Shown piece after piece: positions 54,904-63,303 of a DNA stretch of 63,937 nucleotides; within the stretch, counting starts at the first letter, position 1, and each line of letters begins with the position of its first letter. Source of the stretch: an uncultured Muribaculaceae bacterium (GTDB taxonomy: Bacteria; Bacteroidota; Bacteroidia; Bacteroidales; Muribaculaceae). The position numbers and the translations under genes were made by a program. Location of the stretch: positions 1-63,937 of the forward strand of contig CAJTJV010000014.1 in the NCBI GenBank assembly GCA_910576775.1. The letters are read 5' to 3'. A model generated the notes under the pieces. That model was not told the DNA's origin. It ran no database searches and saw nothing but the letters and a program-made list of their open reading frames with translations.

Positions 54904-56712
54904 ATGATAATAAAACGTCTTTATTCCTATATGCTCCAGCGGTTTCTGCCACTGTTGGTGATGACGTTTTTTATCTGTCTGTTCATTGTGATGATGCAGT
55001 TTCTCTGGCGATATATCGATGAATTTGTCGGCAAAGGATTGGCAGTCAGTATTATCGGCGAGCTGTTTTTTTACGCCGCGTTGACAATGGTACCTACGGC
55101 GCTGCCTCTTGCCGTACTTCTTGCATCGCTTATGACATTCGGCAATCTCGGCGAAAAATTCGAGCTTACCGCTATGAAAGCTTCAGGAGTGTCGCTTTTC
55201 CGTATCATGCGTCCTCTTATCGTTTTCATGCTTCTGCTTGCCGCAGGTGCATTTTTCTTCCAGAATAATGTACTTCCGGTGGCGCAGACAAAGATGTGGA
55301 CACTGATGTGGTCGGTGCGTCAGAAATCGCCCGAGGTGGAGATTCCCGAGCGCTCGTTCTACGATCAGATACCCAATATGAATCTGTATATCGACCGGAA
55401 GAACCCTGAGACGGGTATGCTCTATGGAATGATAATTTATGATCTTTCCCGCGGCATGGACAATACCAGAGTGATTCTCGCCGATTCAGGCCGCTTTAAT
55501 TTTACCGAGGACAAGAAACATCTGTATCTGAAGCTGCATAGTGGCGAGATGTTCGAGAATCTGCGTGAGAACATGCTTGATGTGAACTCGTCGGGTTACA
55601 TGCCTTTCCGTCGGGAACATTTCATGGAGAAAAACGTCTATTTTCCCTTCGACGCCAATTTCAACCGTATGGACGAGAGCGGTGCCCGTTCACTATGGGT
55701 GGGTCAGAATATATCTCAGTTGCGTCATTCCATAGACTCCATTGGCGCGGAGGTCGATTCCCTCGGCAATGTATATGCCGGCGAAATCCTACGTCAGCCG
55801 CGCTTTGGGCTATCACCTATGAGGCTGGAGGTGCGCAACGGTTCTGCTGTAGAGGTGCCTCGCAAGGATATCGTCATGGCGGAGCCGCTCGACCTTGATT
55901 CGCTCTTTGCCGGAGACAGTCCGGGGCAGGCGAAAGGTTTTATATCGTCGGCATTGTCTAAAGCCAAGATGCAGAGGCAGGAGTATCTGTACCGCAGTAT
56001 GACGCTCGACGAGCAGGCTAAGACTATGAGACGCCACGATATAGAGATGCAGAAGAAATTCACACTCTCGATAGCGTGTATCATATTTTTCTTCATAGGC
56101 GCTCCCCTTGGCGCCATTATCAAGAAAGGAGGCCTTGGCACGCCTCTTGTGATATCGGTGCTGTTGTTTATCTTTTATTTTATCATCGATAACGCGGGCT
56201 ACAAGATGGCTCGCGACGGAAAACTCGCAGTATGGCAGGGAATATGGCTTAGTACGGGAGTTCTTTTCCCGATGGGTGTGTTCTTCACGTATAAGGCGGT
56301 GGGTGATTCGGCGGTGTTCAATGTCGACGCTTACCGTAATTTCTTCCGTCGTCTCACCGGCCATGCTGTAGGCCGCAGTCTATCTATTAAAGAAGTGCGC
56401 ATGACGGAGGTTGAGAAACCTGTCGCTCTTGATATGCTCAGGGAGTTTCTCCGTCATGTAGAGGGCATGCTTGTGCTTGTCAACAGGCGTCACCGGCTGT
56501 TAAGAATTTTCGACAGCCGTCCCGCAGAGCTCCGCGGTGAACTAAACGCTCTTGTGGACTATCTTTCAAACAGTACAGACATATACATTATAAATCTGCT
56601 TAACCAATATCCGTTCACCCCAACAGCAAAGCGGCTCGGAGCAATCGCCGAGACGACACGCGCCATTATCAGGCGAGTAGAACCGCCGCAGAGCTTCGCA
56701 AAGGACATTTGA
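54904..56712 (+). CDS. LptF/LptG-family lipopolysaccharide export permease
   Basis: 602-residue inner membrane permease of the YjgP/YjgQ family, which with LptB moves lipopolysaccharide toward the outer membrane. Three N-terminal helices (about 12-115, with MTFGNLGEKFELTAMKASGVS), a periplasmic beta-jellyroll (about 125-340) and three more helices (about 390-480, FFIGAPLGAIIKKGGLG). A cytoplasmic-like tail of about 100 residues follows. Bacteroidetes versions are longer than the 360-residue enterobacterial ones. The ATG at 54904 (MIIKRLYSYML) is the family N-terminus. Three bases before ribBA. Confidence 0.93.
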   Translation: MIIKRLYSYMLQRFLPLLVMTFFICLFIVMMQFLWRYIDEFVGKGLAVSIIGELFFYAALTMVPTALPLAVLLASLMTFGNLGEKFELTAMKASGVSLFRIMRPLIVFMLLLAAGAFFFQNNVLPVAQTKMWTLMWSVRQKSPEVEIPERSFYDQIPNMNLYIDRKNPETGMLYGMIIYDLSRGMDNTRVILADSGRFNFTEDKKHLYLKLHSGEMFENLRENMLDVNSSGYMPFRREHFMEKNVYFPFDANFNRMDESGARSLWVGQNISQLRHSIDSIGAEVDSLGNVYAGEILRQPRFGLSPMRLEVRNGSAVEVPRKDIVMAEPLDLDSLFAGDSPGQAKGFISSALSKAKMQRQEYLYRSMTLDEQAKTMRRHDIEMQKKFTLSIACIIFFFIGAPLGAIIKKGGLGTPLVISVLLFIFYFIIDNAGYKMARDGKLAVWQGIWLSTGVLFPMGVFFTYKAVGDSAVFNVDAYRNFFRRLTGHAVGRSLSIKEVRMTEVEKPVALDMLREFLRHVEGMLVLVNRRHRLLRIFDSRPAELRGELNALVDYLSNSTDIYIINLLNQYPFTPTAKRLGAIAETTRAIIRRVEPPQSFAKDI

Positions 56713-56715
56713 ATT

Positions 56716-57933
56716 ATGGATACGAAAATAAAACTCGATAGTATAGAAGAGGCAATAGAGGATTTCCGTCAGGGAAAAATGGTGATTGTAGTAGACGATG
56801 AAGATCGTGAGAATGAGGGCGATATTATTGTTGCTGCGGAGAAAATAACGCCTGAACAGGTGAATTTCATGCTTAAGAACGCCCGAGGCGTCCTATGCGC
56901 TCCGGTCACTATTTCGCGTTGCCGCGAACTCGAGCTTCCGCATCAGGTGGAACAGAATACATCGATGCTGGGCACGCCTTTCACTATCACAGTCGACAAA
57001 CTCGAAGGTTGTACAACAGGAGTCAGTGCCGAGGATCGCTGCGCCACCATCCGCGCTCTCGCCGATCCGGAATCCACTCCCGAGACTTTCGGACGTCCCG
57101 GACATATAAACCCGCTTTATGCCCAGGACCAGGGTGTCCTGCGCCGCAGCGGACATACAGAGGCTGCAGTAGACCTGGCTCGTCTCGCCGGTTTGCAGCC
57201 CGCGGCGGCTTTGATGGAGATTATGAGTGATGACGGCACAATGGCACGTCTGCCGGAGCTTCGCCGTCGTGCCGACGAATGGGGTATGAAACTGGTGAGC
57301 ATACGCGACCTTATTGCCTACCGTCTTGCTTCGGAGCAACTCGTAGAGCAGGGAGTGGAAGTTGACATGCCTACCTCTTACGGCCATTTTCGACTTATAC
57401 CGTTCCGTCAGAAAAACAATGGGCTCGAGCATATCGCGCTCATAAAAGGCGATATCTCTGATGGAAAACCGGTGCTTGTCCGCGTACATTCCTCATGTGC
57501 TACAGGAGATATTTTCGCATCCAGACGTTGTGACTGCGGCGAACAGCTCCACAAGTCTATGCAGATGATAGAGGCCGAGGGCAGAGGGGCGGTTTTATAT
57601 CTCAATCAGGAAGGCCGCGGTATCGGGTTGATGGATAAGATACGTGCGTATAAGCTCCAGGAAGAGGGTCTCGATACGGTTGAAGCAAATCTTCACTTGG
57701 GCCATGATGCCGACGAACGTGATTATGGCGTCGGCGCACAGATTCTCAATATGCTTGGAATAAGAAAGATGCGTCTGATGACGAATAACCCGGTAAAACG
57801 TATCGGACTGGAAGGCTATGGTCTGGAGGTTGTGGAGAATGTGCCCATCGAGGTTGCCCCCAATCCCTACAATCTGCGCTATATGCATACAAAGAAAGAG
57901 CGCATGGGACACAATCTTCATTCTGTGGAATGA
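56716..57933 (+). CDS. ribBA: Bifunctional DHBP synthase / GTP cyclohydrolase II
   Basis: 405-residue riboflavin enzyme. The N-terminal half makes 3,4-dihydroxy-2-butanone 4-phosphate from ribulose 5-phosphate (DDEDRENEGD, TTGVSAEDRCATI, RSGHTEAAVDL). The C-terminal half opens GTP (zinc Cys in HSSCATGDIFASRRCDCGEQ, then NQEGRGIGLMDKI). Full length and intact motifs. No FMN riboswitch space: only three bases follow the permease stop. Its stop overlaps the next gene by four bases. Confidence 0.97.
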   Translation: MDTKIKLDSIEEAIEDFRQGKMVIVVDDEDRENEGDIIVAAEKITPEQVNFMLKNARGVLCAPVTISRCRELELPHQVEQNTSMLGTPFTITVDKLEGCTTGVSAEDRCATIRALADPESTPETFGRPGHINPLYAQDQGVLRRSGHTEAAVDLARLAGLQPAAALMEIMSDDGTMARLPELRRRADEWGMKLVSIRDLIAYRLASEQLVEQGVEVDMPTSYGHFRLIPFRQKNNGLEHIALIKGDISDGKPVLVRVHSSCATGDIFASRRCDCGEQLHKSMQMIEAEGRGAVLYLNQEGRGIGLMDKIRAYKLQEEGLDTVEANLHLGHDADERDYGVGAQILNMLGIRKMRLMTNNPVKRIGLEGYGLEVVENVPIEVAPNPYNLRYMHTKKERMGHNLHSVE

Positions 57934-58532
57934 ACACCGTATTTACCGAACACAAGGCACTTGTTGAGTCCGGACGCTTTGCCGACGCGATGCGCCTGAG
58001 TGGAGAAAATCTCGCGCGTGCCGAAACTATGTTGAAAGCTGCCGTGCATGCCTCTGTGGAGGATAAGCGGACGGCGGCACGCGGCTTTCTTGATGCAGGC
58101 ACGTTACATTTGGCTGATTTGCATTATGCCGATATGCTTAAAGAGGAGGCTGCCACATCGTTGATGATTGCAGCCACGCTTATTATAGGGCGTATCAATC
58201 CTGAAACTATTGCATCCGATTATGTCGGCTGGCTTCAGAAGACGGTTCTGCGTCTCGGGGATGCCTTGCAGCAAAATGGTGGAGAGCAGCTTATGAATCA
58301 TTTTGCGATGCTGTTGAAACTTACTGTAGTGACGTGTGACGATTATGCCGGTCGTTTTAAAATCGATGCGGATGTGCTACGTACAGGCAAGGCTCTGAAA
58401 GATTATCTTGAAGCGTCCGGAGTGGCTGACACGCTCTATACCGGCAAGCCGATAGTACCGCAGAATGCCATCGACATTATTCTGAACACTCTCAATGTGA
58501 TGTCGGCTATAGGCTGGTGCCCGATGGAGTAA
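57930..58532 (+). CDS. Uncharacterised helical protein coupled to ribBA
   Basis: 200-residue cytoplasmic protein I do not recognise. No signal peptide or membrane segment. It is mostly predicted helical (ALVESGRFADAMRLSGENLA, AARGFLDAGTLHLADLHYAD, MNHFAMLLKLTVVTCDDYAG), reminiscent of a TPR-like or helical-bundle protein. The start overlaps the ribBA stop (ATGA). It ends before a bidirectional terminator. A link to riboflavin or to LPS transport is only suggested by position. Confidence 0.75.
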   Translation: MNTVFTEHKALVESGRFADAMRLSGENLARAETMLKAAVHASVEDKRTAARGFLDAGTLHLADLHYADMLKEEAATSLMIAATLIIGRINPETIASDYVGWLQKTVLRLGDALQQNGGEQLMNHFAMLLKLTVVTCDDYAGRFKIDADVLRTGKALKDYLEASGVADTLYTGKPIVPQNAIDIILNTLNVMSAIGWCPME

Positions 58533-58607
58533 GTAGGTAATCTTTTTCCGAATCTACCATTTTCTGGCACAGGAAATAAGGGCGCGTCACCAGATGGAGA
58601 AATGTAC

Positions 58608-58639
58608 AAAAAAGGAGACACATTCGCGTCTCCTTTTTT
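58608..58639. terminator. Bidirectional terminator
   Basis: Perfect 12-bp stem AAAAAAGGAGAC (58608-58619) and complement (58628-58639), with T runs on both strands, between convergent genes. Confidence 0.9.
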
Positions 58640-58655
58640 ATTGTATTCGGAAATA

Positions 58656-59504
58656 TTATTTTACGAGGACTTTGCTTACTTTCGAGCCTTTGCGGACGAT
58701 GTAGAGGCCGTTTTCAGGATTGGCTACGCGTACGCCCTGAAGGTTGAAATATTCAGCGGGAGCGTTTTCTTCAACGGCGATATTCTCAACGGCGGAACCT
58801 TCTGCTTTACCGGTGACTTTGATGTTGTCGAGATAGAAACGGTGCTGGCCGCTCTTGCTCCAGTCGTTGGCGCCCGGACGGAGAGTGATTGTTGTTTTTT
58901 CGTTGACGGTAGCTCCGGTAAGAGCGATGTCGGCATGGAACCATTTAAGGGGTGCGCCGGATTCCTGTGTGTGAGCCGGAACATCAAATATCATATCCTC
59001 TGCGCCGGGATTGGAAACGATTACAATAAGCTGTGTGGGGTCGTAGGCATTTTTGCCTGCGCGCTGGGGCGCCCAGTCGAAGCTATATGTCACATCTGTG
59101 ACTGATGTCTCCATTGCGGGGAGTATGATGCCGGCCTGAAAATCTTTCTTGCCGAATTTCAGGTAGTTAACCTGAGTGTAGATACATTCGCCGGGGTTCT
59201 CCTTGCCGAGATTCTCGCGGATGACTTTGTATCCTTTTTCTTCAAGAACCATAAGGACATTCTTTGCTCCTTCGGTATCCTTTTCGACTAACTGGCCGTC
59301 AAGAACCCATGCAGTAGGAATCTGTGGTGCGTAGGTGCCTTCATTATCAGTTCCGATGGCGTCGCCTACGGAATTGCCTTTCGCATCTACATAAGCTGTC
59401 CAAGGGGCGAGCCATTCGAAATCGTCCTCGAACAGGACTGTGGTCTGAGCCGACACGGACATTGCGGCACAGAGAGCAAATGCAGAGAGTAAAACTTTTT
59501 TCAT
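58656..59504 (-). CDS. Exported protein with jelly-roll-like domain and Bacteroidales tail
   Basis: 282-residue exported protein. A signal peptide (about 1-19, ending SVSAQ) is followed by a single beta-sandwich domain (about 22-220) that begins TTVLFEDDFEWLAPW and ends HRFYLDNIKVTG, the edge pattern of carbohydrate-binding or concanavalin-like modules. The last 45 residues comprise VENIAVEEN and the tail NLQGVRVANPENGLYIVRKG...KVLVK, shared with the LRR and second C25 proteins. Ligand unknown. Own promoter at 59552-59582. Confidence 0.75.
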   Translation of the reverse strand: MKKVLLSAFALCAAMSVSAQTTVLFEDDFEWLAPWTAYVDAKGNSVGDAIGTDNEGTYAPQIPTAWVLDGQLVEKDTEGAKNVLMVLEEKGYKVIRENLGKENPGECIYTQVNYLKFGKKDFQAGIILPAMETSVTDVTYSFDWAPQRAGKNAYDPTQLIVIVSNPGAEDMIFDVPAHTQESGAPLKWFHADIALTGATVNEKTTITLRPGANDWSKSGQHRFYLDNIKVTGKAEGSAVENIAVEENAPAEYFNLQGVRVANPENGLYIVRKGSKVSKVLVK

Positions 59505-59551
59505 GCGAAATAAATTTTAGGTTAATAATTGTGAGTTATATATTGTGCGTG

Positions 59552-59582
59552 CAAATTTAAACAATGTATTCATATTTTCAAA
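59552..59582 (-). promoter_or_regulatory. Promoter of the exported jelly-roll protein
   Basis: TTTG (59579-59582, minus strand), 19 bases, TAAATTTG (59552-59559). Full consensus. Confidence 0.8.
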
Positions 59583-59760
59583 ACAAAAACTGACAAAACA
59601 AATATTTACGTTCCGAAAGGAAATATGTGAATCTTCGAAACTTTCTTCGGCTTTCAGCTGTTATCCTTGCAGAAGCAGGAAAAGGCGCCCGGGATTGTAA
59701 TCCCATTATAACGGCAGACGAAATTTCTACCGGCACCTTCTTGTACATAGTATTTACAGT

Positions 59761-59785
59761 AACGCCCGGCAGTTCGTCGGGCGTT
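59761..59785. terminator. GC-rich hairpin in the divergent gap
   Basis: Stem AACGCCCG (59761-59768) and complement (59778-59785), nine-base loop. It lies between two divergent promoters and has no T run; function unclear. The rest of the 384-base gap shows only the promoters. Confidence 0.4.
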
Positions 59786-59811
59786 GCTGTTGCGTTACAG
59801 TAGTTTGGAAA

Positions 59812-59842
59812 TTTGCATTCCCGAAAAATAGTTGTAAATTTG
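59812..59842 (+). promoter_or_regulatory. Promoter of the FtsE-like gene
   Basis: TTTG (59812-59815), 19 bases, TAAATTTG (59835-59842), 46 bases before the GTG start at 59889. Confidence 0.8.
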
Positions 59843-59888
59843 CGCAATGACATTGGTGGCTGCGGCGGCCTGAAAATCACGTATTACA

Positions 59889-60554
59889 GTGGAAAATATT
59901 ATCGATTATAAGAATGTTGAGATTCGACGCAACGAGCATGTGGCTCTGCGCGGTGTGGATTGGCATGTTGGGCCCGGTGAGTTCGTGTATCTTCTCGGCA
60001 AGGTCGGTAGCGGCAAGACATCGCTGATGAAGACGGTTTATGCAGAGGTTCCTGTCGAATCCGGTGACGCTCGGGTTCTCGATTACGACCTGTGCAATAT
60101 CTCCGGACGGGATATTCCTTATCTGAGGCGCCGCATTGGTATTGTCTTTCAGGATTTTCAGCTTCTTACCGATCGTACTGCGTGGGGCAACCTCGATTTC
60201 GTACTTCGTGCTACAGGATGGAAAGACCGCGATGCGCGCGAGGCTCGTATCGACGAGGTGTTGAAGGTGACAGGTATGCAGACCAAGGCTTACAAGATGC
60301 CTCACGAACTTTCGGGGGGTGAGCAGCAGCGTGTCGTCATCTCGCGAGCCCTTCTAAATAATCCTGGTCTTATTTTGGCTGACGAACCTACCGGCAATCT
60401 CGACCCGGAGACTGGTAGCATCATCATGGCGCATCTATATGATATATCGCAGACTACCGGTACCGCAGTTGTGGTTGCTACTCACAATCATGCATTTACG
60501 CGCGCGTTTCATGGCCGTGTGCTCCGTTGCGAGCGCAAAATGCTTATGGAATAG
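59889..60554 (+). CDS. FtsE-like ABC transporter ATPase, GTG start
   Basis: 221-residue ABC ATPase. Walker A is GKVGSGKTS (about residues 37-45), the signature is LSGGEQQRV, Walker B LILADEPTGN and the switch His is in VATHNH. The overall pattern (RRRIGIVFQDFQLLTDRTAW) fits FtsE, which with FtsX controls cell-wall hydrolases at division. No ftsX is adjacent; thioredoxin genes follow instead. In Bacteroidetes ftsE and ftsX are often apart, so this is not by itself odd. GTG is the only start before the conserved region. Confidence 0.88.
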   Translation: MENIIDYKNVEIRRNEHVALRGVDWHVGPGEFVYLLGKVGSGKTSLMKTVYAEVPVESGDARVLDYDLCNISGRDIPYLRRRIGIVFQDFQLLTDRTAWGNLDFVLRATGWKDRDAREARIDEVLKVTGMQTKAYKMPHELSGGEQQRVVISRALLNNPGLILADEPTGNLDPETGSIIMAHLYDISQTTGTAVVVATHNHAFTRAFHGRVLRCERKMLME

Positions 60555-60635
60555 AACTTTTTCTCGCCACCGCATGTTTTTATTTCAATTAGAATCCAAT
60601 TCAATACATCTGAAACAAATAAAAAGACATACGCT

Positions 60636-60953
60636 ATGAGCGATTTTAAAGAACTTATATCTCAGGACAAACCTACTCTTGTGGATTTCTTTGCAACATG
60701 GTGTGGCCCGTGTCGTGTTCAGGGTCCTATTCTGGAGGAGGTTAAGAATAAAGTTGGTGACAAGGCAAACATCCTCAAGGTAGATATCGACCAGAATCGC
60801 CGTCTTGCCGCTGAATACAATGTCAGATCGGTTCCGACATTGATTCTGTTTAAGAATGGAGAAGCCGTATGGCGCACTGTCGGTGTGCAGCAGGCTGATT
60901 TCCTCCAGACCAAGATAAGCGAGCACTATCAGATCAAGGGCGACGAAGTTTAA
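60636..60953 (+). CDS. trxA: Thioredoxin
   Basis: 105-residue thioredoxin with the active site WCGPC at residues 22-26 and the cis-Pro in VRSVPTL. It reduces protein disulfides in the cytoplasm. No signal peptide. It lies 81 bases after the ABC gene and 18 bases before a second thioredoxin-fold gene without active-site cysteines. Confidence 0.96.
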   Translation: MSDFKELISQDKPTLVDFFATWCGPCRVQGPILEEVKNKVGDKANILKVDIDQNRRLAAEYNVRSVPTLILFKNGEAVWRTVGVQQADFLQTKISEHYQIKGDEV

Positions 60954-60971
60954 CCTCTGATTTTTACAGCC

Positions 60972-61265
60972 ATGACAATAAAGAAATTCGCTGATTGTAT
61001 CAGCGAGGCATCCACTATGCTCGTGGAGTTCTTCCGTCCCGGTAAAGCTGAGGACGAAGGGGTGATGTCGCATCTCGAATGCGCGTTGAAAGGCAAGGCC
61101 GGTGTGCTGGCAGTCGACGGCACTGAAAATCCGGAGCTTATGCGGGCTTATAATGTCGGTTCGTATCCTACATTTATTCTTTTCAAGGACGGACAGGAGG
61201 CGTGGCGCGACAGCGGACACAAAGGATTTGATGAATTGCGCCATATGGTGGAGAAATTCATCTGA
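60972..61265 (+). CDS. Thioredoxin-fold protein lacking the CxxC motif
   Basis: 97-residue protein that aligns along its length with thioredoxin: MLVEFFRPGKAEDEG takes the place of the WCGPC region (no Cys there), while YNVGSYPTFILFKDGQEAWR keeps the cis-Pro strand and turn. It therefore cannot do dithiol chemistry. The single Cys9 and the Cys in HLECAL are not in redox positions. Directly downstream of trxA, 18 bases apart, so probably a diverged tandem duplicate with a binding role. Confidence 0.85.
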   Translation: MTIKKFADCISEASTMLVEFFRPGKAEDEGVMSHLECALKGKAGVLAVDGTENPELMRAYNVGSYPTFILFKDGQEAWRDSGHKGFDELRHMVEKFI

Positions 61266-61283
61266 CGGTATAAAAACATTTTG

Positions 61284-61332
61284 GCGAGGCTCCGGTGCGG
61301 TACTGTTTCCGCGTTGGGGCTTTGCTTTTTTT
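61284..61332. terminator. Bidirectional terminator between thioredoxin and DUF2752 genes
   Basis: An imperfect long stem (61284-61300 with 61309-61325, several G-T pairs) followed by seven T on the plus strand, between convergent stop codons. Confidence 0.65.
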
Positions 61333-61333
61333 G

Positions 61334-61720
61334 TCAGAGGATGTTTCGAAGCACCATGTATAGTAGTGAGCCGGCTGCAATAGCCGCGATTATCAATGGA
61401 TTTACTGCGGCCGCATGGAGGCGAGGCCAATGGCGTCGGCCGGTTTCAGCAATGATATAGAATGTTGCGGCCGGAACGGCAAAGAATACGAAGGGATTGA
61501 AATGCCAAGCCGCGACGAAATCTCCGTGGAGGGCGGCGTGCAGCGCTCTCTGTGAACCGCATCCCGGACAGTCCCAGCCTGTTAGGGTTTTGAACATGCA
61601 CTTTGGAGAAGGCGTTGATGACGGGTCGTGGCTGTAATAATATAAAATCAACAACGCCACTGCGGCCAAGGCTGCTGTGGCGCCGCAGATAGTAAGTGCG
61701 GTTTTTGTATGGGGTGTCAT
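61334..61720 (-). CDS. DUF2752 membrane protein
   Basis: 128-residue membrane protein with about three helices and the DUF2752 signature (KTLTGWDCPGCGSQRALHAALHGD, CPGCG with two Cys). Function unknown. The ATG at 61720 was chosen; the longer frame overlaps the upstream gene. Two bases separate it from the CD225-like gene, so the pair is one unit. Such genes often neighbour TM2/CD225 proteins in Bacteroidetes. Confidence 0.85.
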   Translation of the reverse strand: MTPHTKTALTICGATAALAAVALLILYYYSHDPSSTPSPKCMFKTLTGWDCPGCGSQRALHAALHGDFVAAWHFNPFVFFAVPAATFYIIAETGRRHWPRLHAAAVNPLIIAAIAAGSLLYMVLRNIL

Positions 61721-61722
61721 GA

Positions 61723-62304
61723 TCAGTCCCAGAAGGCGCTCATCAGCATAACCGGGAGCATGCCCAGTGCTATGGAGATCATAATGAGCCATGCCGTTAT
61801 CTCAGAGGCTTTTCGGGCTTTGTCGAGCTTTCCTTTGCGATGAAACTCTGCCACGCATATTGATGCGGCAAGGGCGGCCGCGCTTACCGGCGAGCAGCAG
61901 CATAGGAACAGGAAGATGGACCAGCCAACATAAGTCGGCGGGCATGGTTCGGTAGGGTAGGCTTGCGCCTGATTAAAGGCCGGACGGAAAAATGTCTGTG
62001 CGGTGTTTTGGAAGAATGCCGGACGTTCGGGTGGGGTTTCCTGTACAGGCTGTTCGGGCATTCCGGTGTCGGGTGTTTCCTCTGTAATTTCGACAGTCTC
62101 AACGGTTTCGATATCTTTATCCACGTTTTCCTCGCTCGTAGGCGCGAAAAGGTGCTGAAGCTGGGTAAGAGAGCCTGCTATACACCATTTTGGCAGGCCT
62201 TCAAACCATACTTTCGTGTTTTCACTGAATCCCGGCAAGGATGTCAGCTCCTTGTCGTCGAACGGGCCTTGTTGCCGGCCGTCGAGAAATACCCATACTT
62301 TCAT
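61723..62304 (-). CDS. GYF_2 and CD225/dispanin-domain membrane protein
   Basis: 193-residue protein. An N-terminal GYF_2-like domain (about 1-55, VFLDGRQQGPFDDKEL and TKVWFEGLPKW) precedes an acidic Glu/Thr/Pro-rich linker (about 60-115) and two membrane helices (about 125-150 and 165-190) around a Cys-rich FLFLCCCSPVSAAAL, the CD225/dispanin pattern. The function in bacteria is not known. Upstream of it lies only the deoC terminator. Confidence 0.8.
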   Translation of the reverse strand: MKVWVFLDGRQQGPFDDKELTSLPGFSENTKVWFEGLPKWCIAGSLTQLQHLFAPTSEENVDKDIETVETVEITEETPDTGMPEQPVQETPPERPAFFQNTAQTFFRPAFNQAQAYPTEPCPPTYVGWSIFLFLCCCSPVSAAALAASICVAEFHRKGKLDKARKASEITAWLIMISIALGMLPVMLMSAFWD

Positions 62305-62325
62305 TGCTGCGATAACGATATATGA

Positions 62326-62384
62326 TTGCCGTACTGAGGCCTCGAAATGATTTCCATACCTTCATGGAAGCCTCGGTACGGCAA
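62326..62384 (-). terminator. Terminator of the mazG-deoC operon
   Basis: A 15-position stem with one mismatch (62326-62340 with 62370-62384) enclosing an inner TTCCAT/ATGGAA stem (62352-62368). It lies right after the deoC stop on the minus strand. Confidence 0.75.
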
Positions 62385-62393
62385 AATTTGGAA

Positions 62394-63293
62394 TCAGAAA
62401 TGTTTAACCTCTTTGCCTGCGATGTCCGAAAGAAGATTGTTGGCAAGGCGTGATGCTCCGAGGCGGAAATATTCGTTGGAGAGCCATTCTTCACCGAGAA
62501 CCTCCTTGATTACTGTGTAATATTTTACGGCGTCCTCGGTGGTGGCGATGCCGCCGGCTGCCTTGAATCCTACGCGGGTGCCTGTTTTATCATAATATTC
62601 CTTGATGCATTTCGCCATAATGTATGCTGCCTCAAGAGAAGCTCCGGGAAATTCCTTGCCTGTCGAGGTCTTGAGGAAATCGGCGCCGCTGTAGAGGGCG
62701 AGCACAGAGGCTTTTTTGATGTTGGCGGCAGTCTTGAGCGCCCCTGTTTCGAGGATGACTTTCAGGAGTGTGTTGCGGCAGGCTTCTTTCTGTTCGGTGA
62801 TTTCATCGCATACCGATTCATAGTCGTTGTCGAAGAAATATCCCAGATTGAGGACGATGTCAATTTCGTCTGCTCCGTTTGCGACGGCGAGTGATGTTTC
62901 GGCAATCTTTACTTCCTCGAACGATTGGCTCGATGGAAAAGCTCCCGACACACACGCCACACGTACGTTCGATGCCTCCAGTACCATGCGTACCACAGAT
63001 GCGAAATTGGGATATACGCAGACGGCAGCGACATTCGGCAACTCCGGGTATTCTTCCTCGAAGCTATTTACATTCTCTGTGAACCGGGCTACCGACATGG
63101 GACTGTCTGTGCCTTTGAGAGTAGTCAGGTCGATGGTGTTGAGCAGAAAAGAGTAGACTTCTTTGGTGTTGTTTTCGGCAAAATGTTCGTCGAGTATCTT
63201 TTTTACGGCTTCGGCTACCTCGGCGTCGTTTTCGGTGACGGTGCAGCCGGCAATGGCCTGTGTGTATTTATCGGTTTGGGGTGTGTCTGCCAT
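62394..63293 (-). CDS. deoC: Deoxyribose-phosphate aldolase
   Basis: 299-residue TIM-barrel aldolase that splits 2-deoxyribose 5-phosphate into acetaldehyde and glyceraldehyde 3-phosphate. Schiff-base Lys lies in FLKTSTGKEF; the second catalytic Lys is in RVGFKAAGGI. DEIDIVLNLGYFF carries the Asp of the active site. Longer than the 220-residue short class; fits the longer DeoC group. Ten bases after the MazG-like gene. Confidence 0.95.
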   Translation of the reverse strand: MADTPQTDKYTQAIAGCTVTENDAEVAEAVKKILDEHFAENNTKEVYSFLLNTIDLTTLKGTDSPMSVARFTENVNSFEEEYPELPNVAAVCVYPNFASVVRMVLEASNVRVACVSGAFPSSQSFEEVKIAETSLAVANGADEIDIVLNLGYFFDNDYESVCDEITEQKEACRNTLLKVILETGALKTAANIKKASVLALYSGADFLKTSTGKEFPGASLEAAYIMAKCIKEYYDKTGTRVGFKAAGGIATTEDAVKYYTVIKEVLGEEWLSNEYFRLGASRLANNLLSDIAGKEVKHF

Positions 63294-63303
63294 ATCTTGG
63301 GTT

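Noticed and set aside
56713..56715. FMN riboswitch for ribBA
   Set aside because: Only three bases separate ribBA from the preceding gene, and no such structure was seen before the operon start.
59578..59880. 100-codon minus-strand frame in the gap before the FtsE-like gene
   Set aside because: It covers the promoters of both neighbouring genes and a hairpin, and the protein has no recognisable pattern.
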